Shown: in pieces, positions 1-12,360 of the stretch
How positions within the stretch are numbered: position 1 is the first letter of the stretch
Layout of the letters: each line of letters starts with the position of its first letter
From: Botryotinia globosa
Lineage: Eukaryota > Ascomycota > Leotiomycetes > Helotiales > Sclerotiniaceae
DNA length: 64,000 nucleotides
Direction: 5' to 3'
Assembly: GCA_014898425.1 (NCBI GenBank)
Contig: RCSZ01000027.1
Span: forward strand, 1 to 64,000
Made by a program: the position numbers and the translations under genes
The notes under the pieces: generated by a model
Database searches by the model: none
The model's input: the letters and a program-made list of their open reading frames with translations, nothing else
Told to the model about the DNA's origin: nothing

Positions 1-1935
1 TTTTTAAATATTGTTTTTATTAATTAATAAATTTTCTATATTATATTTGATATATTTTTAAGATTTATATAATAGAAATCGAATGCGATTTTAATGAATA
101 TAATGAAAAATGTTTTAAATAATAGATTTTCTAATAAATCGATATATTAATAATTATTAAGAAAAATGGAATATTTATAAATGAAATTATTATTTTATTT
201 GTTGTATTTATTAGTTTTTTTATAGAATTTTATAAGGTTTTCTAATAGTTAATTAATATTAATAATTTTTTGTAATAGAATTTTTGAGATGCTGTAGTTG
301 TATTATAGATTATTTTTATTTTCTTTTTATATATTATTTTCTCTTTTGTTTTTTTTATATTTATTATAGTTTTTTTGTAGAAAGTTATTTCTTTTGTTTT
401 TATTGTTTTTATTTTCTTTTTTCTTTTTATTAGAATTGTTATTGTTATTAAATGGGTTTTTTTATGATTGTTTGGTTTTTTGTATAGGGATTATATTATT
501 TCTGATATGATGTTGTTTTTATAATAATGATGGGGATTGTAATAATAGCGGATTGATATTTCGAAAGGGTAATTCAGATTGTTTTTGGTTAAAATCGAAT
601 TGTTAATTAAATAATTCTTTTTATAGATTAAGATTGAATTGAATAGATTGAATAGATATAGGTTTTTTTGAATTATAAAATTTGTATATAATCGAGTTTG
701 TAAAATTGATTTTTAATAGAGTGGTGGATTTAAGATTTTTTAGTTTTAATATTTTTTATTCAATATTAATACTTTTATTTTTATTAATAAAAGATGGTGT
801 TTATAGATTATTGATTTTTTCTAGTATAATATGCTAATTAAAGTTTAAAGATTCAAATTAATTAAATCAATTATTAACAAAAATCATTTCAAGATTTTAT
901 AATGATGTATATAAATTTTCATTTATAACTTTCTATTATATATTCTTTAATTGGAATATAAAGCTTTTTTTCAAAAATATTTCGATAATCTTTTATTCTA
1001 TTTATTCTTTATAATTTGATTGGATTATATTGGTTAGAGTTATATATATAAGTTGAATTGTATATATAATATGTTTGATAATAAATAATTTATATAAATG
1101 TAATTTGTATTTAAGTTTGTATAAAAAATATATACTAATCATTTGAAAATACTTTTATATAAAATATTCGAATATTGTAAAATAATCTGATTATAGTTTT
1201 TAATCAAAGTATATAGATTATTGATATTTATATAATTTGAATTTATAAAAACTTTTGATTTCTTTTATATTCGGATTCTTTCTAATATCAAGAGAATAAT
1301 CTTTCTATTTTCTAATTAATTTATTAAATATATTGATTACAATAATCAATAGTATATTTAATTCAATTATATTTGTCTTTCTATAATTTTTTGTTTAAAA
1401 AGATTACAAAAGTTTTGGATATAAAAATTATTTTGTTATATTAATAAATAATAAATAAATTTTTAAATAGATCGATATATATAATTTTATTAAAAATTAA
1501 TAAAGTTATAATTGTATAGGATTTTGTTAAGCTTAAACTAATATTATAAATTTTTATTTTTCAAATTATATTGTTTTGAAGAATAAAATATAGATTAAAA
1601 TTGAATTTGAGAATTATTATTATATTACTAATTATTTTTGTTTTAATTAGTATTAAACTATATTGCTTTAATATTTAATATATAAAAACTATTATTATAT
1701 TATTAATAGTTTTTATTTATATAAAAGCAAATATCAAATTATATTGTTTTGATATAAGAGTTTGTATCTTTTTAGAGAAATATTGATCTTAATCTAAAAC
1801 TATATTGTTTTTGAAATAAGATATTAGGCTTTTAATCTGTGATATTACTAATCAATATTGATATCATTATAGGGATAGTGAAGATAATATAATATTATGA
1901 TTCACATTGTTATAATATTGCTTGAAATTCTAAAA
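1..1935. repeat. AT-rich RIP-degraded DNA, unclassified
   Basis: This stretch is almost entirely A and T, rich in TpA and with hardly any CpA or GpC, as expected after heavy RIP of a transposon. Positions 1-720 are strongly T-biased on the plus strand; the minus strand there reads as an Asn/Lys-rich low-complexity peptide with scattered stops, which could be a gag relic but is not diagnostic. Around 1660-1815 a short phrase close to AAACTATATTGTTTT recurs three times. I found no intact gene and no recognisable LTR pair. Confidence 0.6.
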
Positions 1936-2645
1936 GCTAGGGCTACGAAATGTTTATACTTGTAGTGCCGAGGCACTAGCGCTTGCGCTAGTGCGGTCAC
2001 ATGATCCCTATCCCGACAGAGAGAAAAGGTTGAAAATATAATCTCTATCTACAAAAATGCCGAAGTAGATATCATTGCGGTACGGGGATTAGATGGTCAA
2101 TTGAAAAGAAAAAGACGTTAAGTGATAAGTGTGCATTAAAGCTATCTGGTATTTTTTTTGATTCGGCCGTTCATATCATGAATGATTCTAAAGCAGCAAT
2201 ATCGGTAATACCTAACCTTAGACCTTGAAATCTGAATCACACCTTGCATATAACGGAAATAATTGACGTTGCTACTACTTCGTAGAAATTGTAGAGTGGG
2301 CCTAATTAATTTTCTGGATTATCTCAGTCATATCCGGAACGGTTCTGTGGAGCAGGATTTTGGGGTTGCTTAATCTTACCTGGTTTATATGTACTGGACG
2401 AGCAAAGATGACTTGGAGTTTGTAATGTCAACCATCCAATTTGAGGCTTTAACCAATCCAGTCCGTAAACGGGTTATTGAACCCAGAATGCACGACCTGT
2501 AACCGTTCTGAATCAACTGGATTGAGTTTCTCGGCTTTCGCATACAAAGTACAGTAGATATAGAAGAACTTGGTTATACCGGACTGAGATTTTCGATTAA
2601 TCAAATCCGGTATATCCAAGAGTCCAATATAAAAATAATAAAATA
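1936..2645. pseudogene. Less-mutated transposon or gene relic with a GC-rich palindrome
   Basis: Base composition rises abruptly here. At 1973-1994 there is a perfect hairpin, GCACTAGCGC-TT-GCGCTAGTGC, followed by GGTCACATGATCC. Downstream, around 2180-2220, a plus-strand frame reads HIMNDSKAAISVIPN, which loosely resembles the conserved Asp-containing stretch of retrotransposon RNase H, but stops interrupt it. At about 2560-2640, on the minus strand, a frame contains SQSGITKFF. A near-identical peptide, SQSGIAKFF, is encoded on the plus strand near 5510-5540, so the two places share an inverted fragment. The identity of the parent element is not settled; Copia-type is only a guess. Confidence 0.35.
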
Positions 2646-3375
2646 TCAAGATATGAATATTATATAACTCAAAATTATTAATTTTATTTTATATTAAAGT
2701 AATTTAATGTAATATCTTATATTCTCCTTTGATTAGATTTAAACTTTATTTTATACTTTCTTTTATATAAACTCTTAATTAGATTTATATTAGAAATATC
2801 TTACTATTTTTAATATTTAATTAAAATTTAAATAGTTTTAAAAAATTTAAAATCATTAATAGAAGATTCAATCTTTTTCTCTATTCTATTATCTTCTTTA
2901 TCTTTTTTAATTATCTTTTTAGTTTGAATAATATTATTAATTAGAGTATTCAGATTATTATTACTTTTAATAATATACTTTGAATAAAATAAAATATATT
3001 TTTATATATCAAGAATATTAGTTATAATACCCTAATATTTTAATTATATTAAAATAAGATATAAAGATTATAAAGCCTTTTCAAAACCTTATTATATTAT
3101 TAATAACATTAAAAGTTGCAATCTCAAATCGATATATTATAATTTATCCCAATAATTCAAAATAATACTCGTTTTGATATCTTTCTAAACTAATATCCCC
3201 CATCTAATCACTTTTAGAATATTAAGCTTTTTAAAATAATTCAAATTATTATCAAAACATTCAATTATAAATCTGATAGTTTATTATTATAAATAAAACT
3301 TTCAATTCTATATAATATTTTAATCAAGAAATTGAAATTTAGATATAGAATTTAAAAATAACTATATAATCTTTA
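2646..3375. repeat. AT-rich RIP-degraded DNA
   Basis: Very AT-rich sequence between the relic and the Helitron-like element. No open frame, tandem repeat or terminal repeat of note is visible. The last base (A, 3375) is the 5' half of the A|T target of the next element. Confidence 0.5.
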
Positions 3376-4321
3376 TTGGAGGTTTACCTCCTTAATATTC
3401 TTGCCACCCACGAGAACCGAAGGTATATATAGATACGAAAAAAGAAAACCTCACTTAATGAAACTCGATTCAAGCAATCTAATTAACTGAATTCAAGCGA
3501 TTTGATTAACTCGACTTTCTTGGTATTGTAGCTATAACACTTAGACTTTTTCAATGAAATCATTTAAATTAATTTATTCAAGTTAATATAAATTGAATAA
3601 AAAAAAAGAAAAGTGATAATCATATATAAGAAATTAAAGATTTTCAAATAATATATTTTATATATTATTAATTTTAAAACTGAGGGTTTTATAAAGAGTT
3701 CAAATTGAAATAGTATAAATTTTGTAATATAAAATTCTAGGCTTTTTTAACGAAATTATTTAAATTAGCTTATTCAAGCTAATATGAATTGAATAAAAAA
3801 AAAGAAAAGTGATAATTATATATAAAAAGCTAAGGGCTTTTAAATGATATATTTTTTATATTGCTAGTTTCAAAATTAAGGGTTTTCTAAAAGGTTGAAG
3901 TTTAATTAGTATAGATATAATTAGAGTTTATATAATTAATTGGAAGAGGATTATATTGAATATAGTGAGTCTAAAATTAATAAAAATTATTTTAATATTA
4001 TAGTTTTCATAATTCAATAATACAATTAATGATTCGAAGTGAAGTGATCCATTAAAATGTAAATAAAAATCAAAATATAAAATATAAAAAAAAATGAAAA
4101 AAATATAAAAAAATATAAAATATAAAAAAAAAAAAAAAAAAATGAAAAAAAAAAAAATGAAAAAAAAAAAAATTATAATATAAAAAAGTAATATAATAAG
4201 ATAAAACGACTTCGCCTGCAAGCTTTCAATAAAATTTCTTTTCTAGATTTTTATAATTATAAATATAATTATATAATACTTTCTCAAAAAGCAAGGGGTC
4301 CGGGGGCTCGCAGGCCCCTGG
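3376..4321 (+). mobile_element. Helitron-like non-autonomous element, copy A
   Basis: First of three related copies in the window (also 14133-15062 and, inverted, 27176-28103). It starts TTGGAGGTTTACCTCC, in which GGAGGT...ACCTCC is a perfect hairpin. It ends with a GC-rich hairpin (GGGGTC...GGCCCC) running straight into CTGG, a CTRR-type 3' end. It is flanked by A on the left and T on the right with no target duplication, as for Helitrons. Inside are two direct copies of a roughly 200-base block (about 3541-3738 and 3739-3935), then a long A-rich tract. There is no transposase, so it would be non-autonomous. Reservation: canonical Helitrons start with TC, and here the start is TT. Confidence 0.55.
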
Positions 4322-5400
4322 TATTACATAATTTACCAAGTTCAAAAAAAGTAATAACAATTAATTTATATATAAAGAAATTATTTATAATAAATAAAAC
4401 CTTCTTTTTCATCTACCTTATAATCCTATCAAATTATATAAAATATTCAATAAAAATCCTATTATTTATCTAGGATTTCAAATTCAATTGATATTTCATT
4501 TCTAAGTTATTGAAAGTTGTTAATCTTGATTTTTTCAATACTTATAAAATACATACTTTTCTAATAATCTATAAGAAAAGCTTATAAATGTTTATAGAAT
4601 TACTAATAAGGAATATTATAAATCAAGCTTTTTTTTTCTTTCTATTAATAGATTTGAATATAGAAAGTATACAATCTGATCTATCTTTTCAAAAAAGCTT
4701 TGTTTCATTACAATTATAAATATTATCTATATCATATAAAACTACAATATATTATATCTCTTTCATTATAATCTCTAATTCAGAATCTATATTTATAGAA
4801 ATTTCTTTATTGAATCAATATTTTTCTTATATAAAACTATATCTCTTAAAATTATTAATAAAACTAATTAATTACATCTTCCCTTTATTGAATAATAAAA
4901 GTTTATTCTTATATTCAGAAAGCTTTTTTTAGAATTCTATAGCTTTTAAATATAAAATATTACTTATAATAAATCCTATATTGGAATAACGATTATATCG
5001 AATCTACTATTCAAATAAAACTTCTTTAAAAATAAAGTATATAAAAGACTGAGTTTTATATTGATTTGATTTATATTATATAAATTCTATTCAATCGAAT
5101 TATTCGAATTTCATATTTAAAAGATTATTAATAATCGATTTCTTTAACTTTATATTATATTAAGCTTTATACTATATTATTACATTATTATATCTCCTTT
5201 TTCTATATTTAAAGTTTTATTACTATACTCTTAAAGCTTTTTTTTTATTGATTTAATAAATTGATTTAAAGATTATAATAATCAACTCTTTTTAGCTTTT
5301 TTGATAATAATAACAACAATAATATTATTATTATTATTATATTCAAAGATTTATCTTTATTAGTATATAATATATTAATTAATAATAAAGATTTATACCT
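4322..5400. repeat. AT-rich RIP-degraded DNA
   Basis: Extremely AT-rich sequence with occasional (ATT)n and long T runs near 4630 and 5240. No open frame or terminal repeat can be supported. Confidence 0.5.
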
Positions 5401-5760
5401 AAATTTAATCAATTCAATCCAATATTCTAATTTTCATTGAAATTCCAATATTCCTATATAAATTTCGGAAAAAAGGAGAAAAAATTCCGATATATTCAAG
5501 ATTCCGGTATATCCCAGTCCGGTATAGCCAAGTTTTTCTGTAGCATACAAACTGGGTGGCTGCACGCGAGCTGGGCTCACTACTCGGTTGTGGCCAGAGC
5601 TTCTGCATCTGCCTGGGATTGAGCTTGCGAGCATGTTGGATTCTTGCAGCACGTTGCCACGACAACGGAGCTTCTCAATGTAGACCTTATACTTCATGAT
5701 AGAATCATCCTGGGATTTGTGTAATTGGGTTATTCACTGCCTTTGCGCGATGCGCCGATC
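5400..5760 (-). pseudogene. Short coding relic at the isochore edge
   Basis: Composition changes to ordinary at about 5490. Overlapping short frames exist on both strands, all under 90 codons. The plus-strand peptide SQSGIAKFF (about 5510-5540) matches an inverted fragment near 2560-2640, so this is probably a repeated element end. A (C/T)CGGTATA(T/G)(C)C-like phrase repeats within 5490-5530. No function can be assigned. Confidence 0.25.
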
Positions 5761-5771
5761 AGGAGTCAGCC

Positions 5772-6060
5772 ATGCAGTTCGACGATGGGCTGGGAGCATT
5801 GGGTCTCGTAGCATCGGCCAGCACCTTGACCTTTTGTATTCATAATCGGAGTATTCGGATGATAAGAGACGAGCGACCGAACCAAATTAATCGAAGAGAT
5901 TGAGCGGATATGGTGGAAGTTTGTTAACAGCTTGTGGAGGTTTTTGATAAAGATTTCGATTCTACAGCAGAATAAGTATTGCGAAGGATAAAAGCGAACA
6001 ATTTGAAGGAGGAAGATTTCGTGTTGGCGGATGAATCGGCAAAAGGAGATCTTCATGTCA
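5772..6060 (+). pseudogene. Fungal_N-type N-terminal relic (ankyrin/NLR-like gene start)
   Basis: An ATG at 5772 opens a frame beginning MQFDDGLGALGLVASASTLT. The LGxVASAxTLxxxxI pattern is typical of the short helical N-terminal domain (Pfam Fungal_N style) that heads many fungal ankyrin-repeat, NACHT and other STAND-like proteins. The frame meets in-frame stops after about 45 codons but continues in recognisably coding style (KANNLKEEDFVLADESAKGD) to about 6050. No downstream NACHT or repeat region follows, because the next gene is unrelated. I read it as the decayed 5' end of a STAND or ankyrin-type gene. The family call rests on one motif. Confidence 0.4.
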
Positions 6061-6254
6061 ATAAAAGGTTCGGGTCACAATAGAGAGTTTTGCATTGTGA
6101 GTATGATCATTACATCTATAAGCAGAATTTGTGTACATATACCTCCCACAATACTCTATAGAAAAAAAATAACATAATTCCACTGACCGTCGAGACCTTC
6201 ATCTAGATACATTTCGTGATAAACTTTGAATCTTTAGGTCAGAAGATAAATTGC

Positions 6255-6277
6255 TGCCTAACTTTGAAAGTTAGGCA
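6255..6277. promoter_or_regulatory. Perfect 23-base palindrome upstream of the Ulp1-like gene
   Basis: TGCCTAACTTT, a central G, then AAAGTTAGGCA form a perfect inverted repeat. It lies six bases upstream of a TATAAAAG box (6283-6290) and about 370 bases before the protease start codon. It may be a dimeric transcription-factor site or a cruciform; the sequence alone does not decide. Confidence 0.4.
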
Positions 6278-6282
6278 AACAT

Positions 6283-6290
6283 TATAAAAG
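6283..6290 (+). promoter_or_regulatory. Candidate TATA box
   Basis: TATAAAAG lies 355 bases before the ATG of the Ulp1-like gene. A 5' leader of roughly 300 bases would be needed. Pyrimidine-rich DNA (CTTCTTTCTCTTC) follows around 6530-6560, as is common upstream of fungal start codons. Confidence 0.3.
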
Positions 6291-6644
6291 CTGCTGTACA
6301 AATTAATCATAAAGTTTGCCTTGATGCCTTATAATATCCATGCTTGACCATAGCATCCCTCGTTTCTCGTACAACTATCTACGATACAGAACTTATACAT
6401 CTATCAATCGTGCAATGATAGAACTTTTGCAGCGCTCTCAGAGTCCTCGTCGTCGCAATTGATTCTCCTTCCTCTTGTTCACCAATGCGCATTCTTTATT
6501 CGATGGCGGTGTTACTGCCAAATTCTTTTCATTCTCTTCTTTCTCTTCTTCTCCATCTTGTTGAGCCACTTGAATTTTCGTACCTCTCTTTACACTTTCA
6601 ATTGTACTTTTACTCAACTTCTTGTTACAGCTTTGTAAACAATT

Positions 6645-9600
6645 ATGACCACGGTCGCGCAATCCTCGCCGTTGTCAGCACATCCTCGACGTCGTTCTCG
6701 TCGTCCTCGTCGTCCTCGTACAATCCTCCCTTCTACTCCCATCAATCGTTCTATTGTCGACCGCACTGCCGTCGTACCACAATCGAATAATGACAAGGGG
6801 AATCATGACGATAATGAAAATGACGACACCGTACAATTGAATAACATTCTTTGGGTTACAATTCCTCGACTCCGCACATTAATTGAGGCATCTCAAACCT
6901 CCAACGAACTCATCGCCCAACAATGGCATCTACTACATAATCAATTTCTGGATCTCCGTTACCTTTCTTCGCCTTCAAACCCCGCAACTCCCTCTAAATC
7001 TCCAACCTCATCAGTGTTCAGTTCTGCAGGATCCGAGTCGAACCTTACGCTCACCTTCAAACAATTCATCCTCACTCAAACCAACCTAAAAACGTCCGAA
7101 ATCAAGATTGCGATCACGACAACAGAACAAGCGCATTTTGACCAGCTTAGACCTTCAATCAAGTCTTATATCTACAGACTCGAAAGTCGCTGGGATGTCC
7201 AGTGGTGGGAGTTTTATTGGAGATGGGGGAGAGAAGTTGTTGGAAGTTATCAATGTCTTTCGTTGATTTGGAATAGTGCTGCTAGTAATAGGGCAACTCT
7301 TGACTCATTGGATGATATGTTGGAGGAGGCCAAAAGTCAGAGGAAGGAGGGCAGAGGGCGCAGTACAAATTTCAAGAAATACAGTCCGACAGATGTTAGG
7401 AATGCGTTAGAGCTCTTGGAGTTCTTGGAGAGGGAGAATACGATGAAGCGCAGAGATGATGACAGTTCTGGGGAGACTGGAGATGACTTGAGTAGGATTG
7501 CTTCAGGAGACAGTATCCAAAGAGCGGACGAAAGAAAGAAGGATCAAGTTCAAACTCGTCGCAGCAGTTCTGCAGGTGTGTGCAGGTATTCCCATTCAAA
7601 TGTCTTTTTGCTAACATACGCTTCCTCTAGATAAAGACCAAAAAAACGAGAACGCCGAGTCGGCGAACGCAAGCAACGAATTTCGAGAGCCATCTGATAC
7701 TCCCTCACATCTACAAGAAGATTCACAAATGGAAGACGGGCAAGATGATTCTATACAACCTGAAGTTTCTCGCTTCCGACGCACCAGTAACCACCAAAGC
7801 TTTTCGCTTGTACCTTCATTTTCCGATATCGACGATGAGAATTATCTTGATCCTGGTGGAGATGAGTTAGACAAATCTTCACATTCCATCGAGCTTTCAT
7901 ATTTGCCTTCATTTTCGGATGTCGACAAGGAAGAATATCTTGATCCTGACGGATTTGAGGTAGACAAATCACCCGTTTCCGTCAAGCTCTCCAATTCATA
8001 CAAGTCGATCGACCCAAACGGCGGGAAGGTCTCGCTTGAGAATTTACACAATACTAAGAAGGCTACACCATTGGAAGGGGATAATTTGGGTGAGGGAGCA
8101 ATCATTGACTCAGCTGGGCTGGATGAAAAAGATCATGCTGCATGCCACTCAAAAGACATCACAGTCGAACCAAATCGAATTGAGCGGCGGTGGACAGACG
8201 AAACCTTGGACACAGTTATGAAGTTATTCGAGTTTTCGAAGGACATTCGCTGTTTGCACCCTCTGACCCTTAGTCTAACAAAAACCAATACGTTGGTTCT
8301 TAGAAACTACTTCGATTACAAATTAATAGTTGCCCCAATTCATCATCCTGAATCTCAACCTCACTGGACCTTGGTTGTCATAGAGCCTTTGAAGAACATC
8401 ATACGCCACTACGACTCTATGCATTCGTTCAATCGATATAAAAGAACGTGTGCGACCATGACGAATTGGATGGAAAAGCAGAATGGAGGGGGACGAGAGT
8501 TGGAGACAACGGGGAGTATTAGTGTGAAGTGTGTACAACAAACGGATTCTACTTCTTGTGGTCTTTTTGTGGCGGCTTTTGCTGAGAGGGTGGTGATGGA
8601 CGAGAAGAATGGAATGGCGCATAAAACGGAGCTAATGGACGTCGACGTCGAGGATTTGAGAAGACGAATTGATGGGCGTGGGAAAATGGAGTATGACGAT
8701 AGAAAAGAGCAAATCAATAAGGAGACGAAGAATGTCGGCAACGAAATATCCGGCGAGATTAATGACATCATACATGAGGAGGACCGAGACGGCTTCGGAT
8801 TGTCAGCCTCAAACGTCAATATGCGACGAGGAGGGAGGAAAAGACATGCTGAAACAACGGTGAATAACGCCATTGAGAATAATGACACCGTCTCGCAGAT
8901 GTATGATCTCACGACATCAAATGACAAGATTGAATCAAGAGGTATTTGCAATGGAAAGACGTTGGGGTAGCAGAATCTAATGTGTCTTATAGATCTGAAG
9001 GAAAAGTCTGACAATCAGGCCAACTTAACTTCAACGTCGAGACTAGACATCTTAGCAAATACTGCTGTGCAACGGCCGTGGATTTTTGAACAAGCCTCAG
9101 ATTCTATATCACCTGCATCTACTTCTCCTATCCAACACATTGTTCAGTCGCCCATATCGGAGGGCAAAGTCTCTGGCCAAAGCACCGGATTGATTGTGGC
9201 AAACTCACCACAGACATCGATACTGGATGAAGATTATCAACTCATGTATAATAACACCCATAGTTCCGATTGGGAGACGTCCAGCGATACTTCTGACATC
9301 AACTCGAGGGACGAGGTGCCGGAACTTACTCCTGCTCAAAGTCACACGATAGATTCGAATACATCTTCAGCTTCTAGTTTCTCCAAAGAAGCTCATTCAT
9401 TAAATCTTCCAGCCTTCATTAATCCCGACGGACCAGATGTAAACGTGGTGAGTTCGCTTTTGACGCAATCAAGACTCGCATATGTACAGTTTCTTGAAAG
9501 CCAGAAATCCAAAGTCTCGTATCTAGAAATGGAGATTGGTAAAGGAGATGAAAAAGTTGAGGTGTCTAAACGAAGATTGGAGGCATTGGATGAAAAATTG

Positions 9601-10185
9601 GAGAATTTGATGGGTTGCAGAGATGTGAAGATTGGAGGCATTGGATGTACGGAGGAGGCAAGAAATTTGGAGGGAGAAGATGTTCAGAAGAAATTGGCAA
9701 GGAAAAGAAAGCGAGACGAGGTGTTGATTGAAGAGGAGAGGCGGAAAAAAATGAAGTTGGAGAAGTGGACAAGATGGATTGGGACGATGCCCAAGCTGGA
9801 TGATGAGAGTGATAATGAGAACCGTGTTGTGAGCGACTCTGATAGTCTTCATCTTGAGGAAGGTCATGAAAGACAGATGGCGAAAGAGAAGAAGAAGTTT
9901 GGGGGTTTCCGGCGCGAATTACGAAAGGTTGAACAGGAATTAAAAGACGAGATAGAGAGTGTCGTGATGGAAAGAGAGACATTTGAGGGTGAGAAGAGGG
10001 AGCTGGAAACAGCGATTAATGAACAGAAAGAGTTAACAGTGAGGATTGCAGGCGAATGGGCAATCAAAAGGTATCAATTGGAGAAGGAATTAGCAGATAT
10101 ACAACAATCTATTTTGGTGGGTGCCGGAAGAGTCATGGAAATACGGGCATGGGTGTCGGAAATGATTGTGCATAAGGATGAGTAG
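6645..10185 (+). CDS. Ulp1-like cysteine protease (C48 family) with coiled-coil C-terminus
   Basis: Three exons (6645-7575, 7631-8941, 8993-10185) give about 1144 residues. Intron 1 (55 bases, GTGTGT...TAG, branch CTAAC) and intron 2 (51 bases, GTATTT...TAG, branch TCTAAT) both restore frame through a split GAT codon. The first exon has an Arg-rich, NLS-like stretch near residues 15-26 and a Trp-rich helix near 180-200. Two 27-residue tandem repeats (around LPSFSDVDKEEYLDPDG) lie at about 369-422. The C48 fold follows, with the catalytic His555 in PHWTLVVI, Asp572 in HYDSMH, the oxyanion Gln614 and Cys620 in QTDSTSCGLFV. From about residue 900 the protein is charged coiled coil. C48 enzymes cleave SUMO or related modifiers from lysines, usually in the nucleus. 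All catalytic residues are present, so it is probably active, but its substrate is unknown. Such long Ulp1-like proteins occur as expanded families in leotiomycete genomes. Confidence 0.85.
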
Positions 10186-11340
10186 AGCTACTAAAGGAGA
10201 CTCGCGCTACTATAGATGTTACAATATTGCTGTCTCATCATCGCAAGAATCAAGAAGATCTAGTTTTTATACTAGAAACCAGTCTTCATTGTTGTGAACC
10301 ACAAAGAGTAGTTCAATTGACTTTCTGTCTACTACTAACCACCTGGACAATATCAACGGAAGAATATCATGTTGACTGCGGAGCTCAAAAAATCAAAGGT
10401 TTTCGCTGCGAACTAACTTTCCTATTGGAAGAATATTTGTAACAAACATAATGCCTGCTTGTTCGGGCCCGTCTATACATTAGCGGTACTCACAAATCTG
10501 CCCACCAAGATCATCAACCGGACTATTGGCTATGTGCGCAACTCTGCTTGAATACAATCCAGATTCATTCTTCGTTAAGAATTCTCGACTTCTCGACTCA
10601 TGTACGGCAAGTTGACCGCAAACAACTTCCCTAAGACTGCTATTCCTGAATTGTCACATTTGCTATATTAGTTTGCAACTAGTGGGACGCGCTCTTACCT
10701 AGATCCTGTGTCTCTCCCAGACAGACTCGCTGTGCTTTCTCAAATAAGCTATCAGATGCAACCTGTCCATCTACTTTATGCCCCTTGGAGCACAACGTTT
10801 GTAATGACATGAGGTCAAACGAGTGAGAACAACTGGATTTCTGCGATCTCTTGTTTACGCTACCACTATTGCAATCCATCAGCTACTGTGGTGTCGTCGG
10901 CGATTCAATAGCATCTGTTATTGTGGGAGATTATGGAGGTGGAAAGGAAGGTTCTAAGATGAGGATGCGAGTTGTCAAGAGGAATGAGAAGGGGAAGAAT
11001 GTGGCCACTTTCACAAGAGTTGACGGATGTGGAAAAAATGGGGAGAATTACCCGGATAAATGTGAACGGTAACAAGTAAATTGAGTACTGGAGAAATGGG
11101 TGTTTTTCAACATTAAACATACCCCAAGAATGAATATTCTTGAAAAGATAATCGTCCTGAGCAGTACCAAAGGAAACTTGTAATAGAATGGTATATGAAG
11201 AAAGAACAGCGATAGATTGAACATGGAGAAAGAGGTACAGGCATCTATCAGATGACAACCACTGATAGGGGAACATATCAGCAAACAACGAAAAGATAGA
11301 AATCTATCTATCTCGTATATCAAACCAGCCACTCTTGTAC
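10186..11340. other. Intergenic DNA of ordinary composition
   Basis: This holds the 3' flank of the protease gene. Frames here are short (up to 127 codons, minus strand, 10905-11288) with no recognisable motif or intron logic. Near 10466 there is a GGGCCC palindrome, and at 11347 the phrase GGGCCCGTTCGGATC marks the switch to AT-rich DNA. I see no gene that can be supported. Confidence 0.4.
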
Positions 11341-11344
11341 ATTT

Positions 11345-12360
11345 AAGGGCCCGTTCGGATCGATTTTTTTAGGTAATATTGATGACAAATGCAATTTAAA
11401 TAGGTATTTACCGAATACAAATGTTGTTTAACAAAATCCTATAAATATTGAGTTTTTTGATTTGCAAATATTAATAACAAAATGTATTTATTTAATAAAA
11501 TGTTATAAAATTTGTAATTCTAACTATTATTCCTCGAATTTTAATAATAGTCACTACCAATAATAACTATAACTTTAAGAGGGATAATAACCTAGTAAAA
11601 AACACTCTAATTAATTACTATTTCTCTATATTTTAATTTTAGACTTTTCAGAAATTTAAAAAAAAATGAGTAAAGATTCAATTGAATTTTTTATATATAA
11701 AATTAGAAATCAAAAGGTTTTTCTATTAGAATTTTTACATTAAATTAAAATAACTTTGATTTTCATAAAATAATTCTAAAAACAAAAGAATAATAATTTA
11801 CAAAATAAATCAATTTAATCACCACCCCGAATTCAATATATAATAAAAATTTATTCAATTTTTATAAAAATATAAAGCTTATTTTTATTTGAATATTAAA
11901 TTTTAAAACTAAAAATAAATTAGCTTTTGAATTAATTGATTTATATCAATTCTGAAAAGGCTTAAATTTATAAAAAAGAGAGATAATAACGAATTAAAAA
12001 GAGATATAGAGTAGTTAAATTACATAATCGAAATTTCAATATTAACTCAATATTAATAAGAATACTAATAAGAATACTAATAAAATACTAATGAAAATAC
12101 TAATAAAAATACTAATATTACTATGAAATCAGAGTTAAAATTAGAAATTCTTAATACCTTTTTTCAATTATATATTCAAATTTAAAAAAAACACAAAAAA
12201 TGAGTATTCTGAAAACTTGAAATAAAGTTATAGAATTATTATAAAATTGTAAATATAATTTTGTAATATTTCTATAAAATTTCTCTAATTAAAATAAATC
12301 TAATTAAATATATTATTATTATTATTAGAGATTTAATAATTGCTTTTATAAAAATCCCTA
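11345..12360. repeat. Tandem repeat array, unit R1
   Basis: RIP-mutated unit beginning near 11515 (ATTATTCCTCGAATTTTAAT) that recurs as R2 (from 12361) and R3 (from 22445). It contains one copy of an internal block of roughly 235 bases, against three in R2 and R3. It ends in a degenerate AATACTAATAAG run (about 12050-12115). The left edge, GGGCCCGTTCGGATC at 11347, could be a DNA-transposon terminus, but no matching partner end was found. Confidence 0.55.

Noticed and set aside
3928..4221. 97-codon phenylalanine-rich frame in the Helitron-like element, echoed at 14678-14962 and 27300-27560
   Set aside because: It opens with TTG rather than ATG, runs through a poly-A/T tract and is broken in the third copy. 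Similarity simply follows from the copies being homologous.
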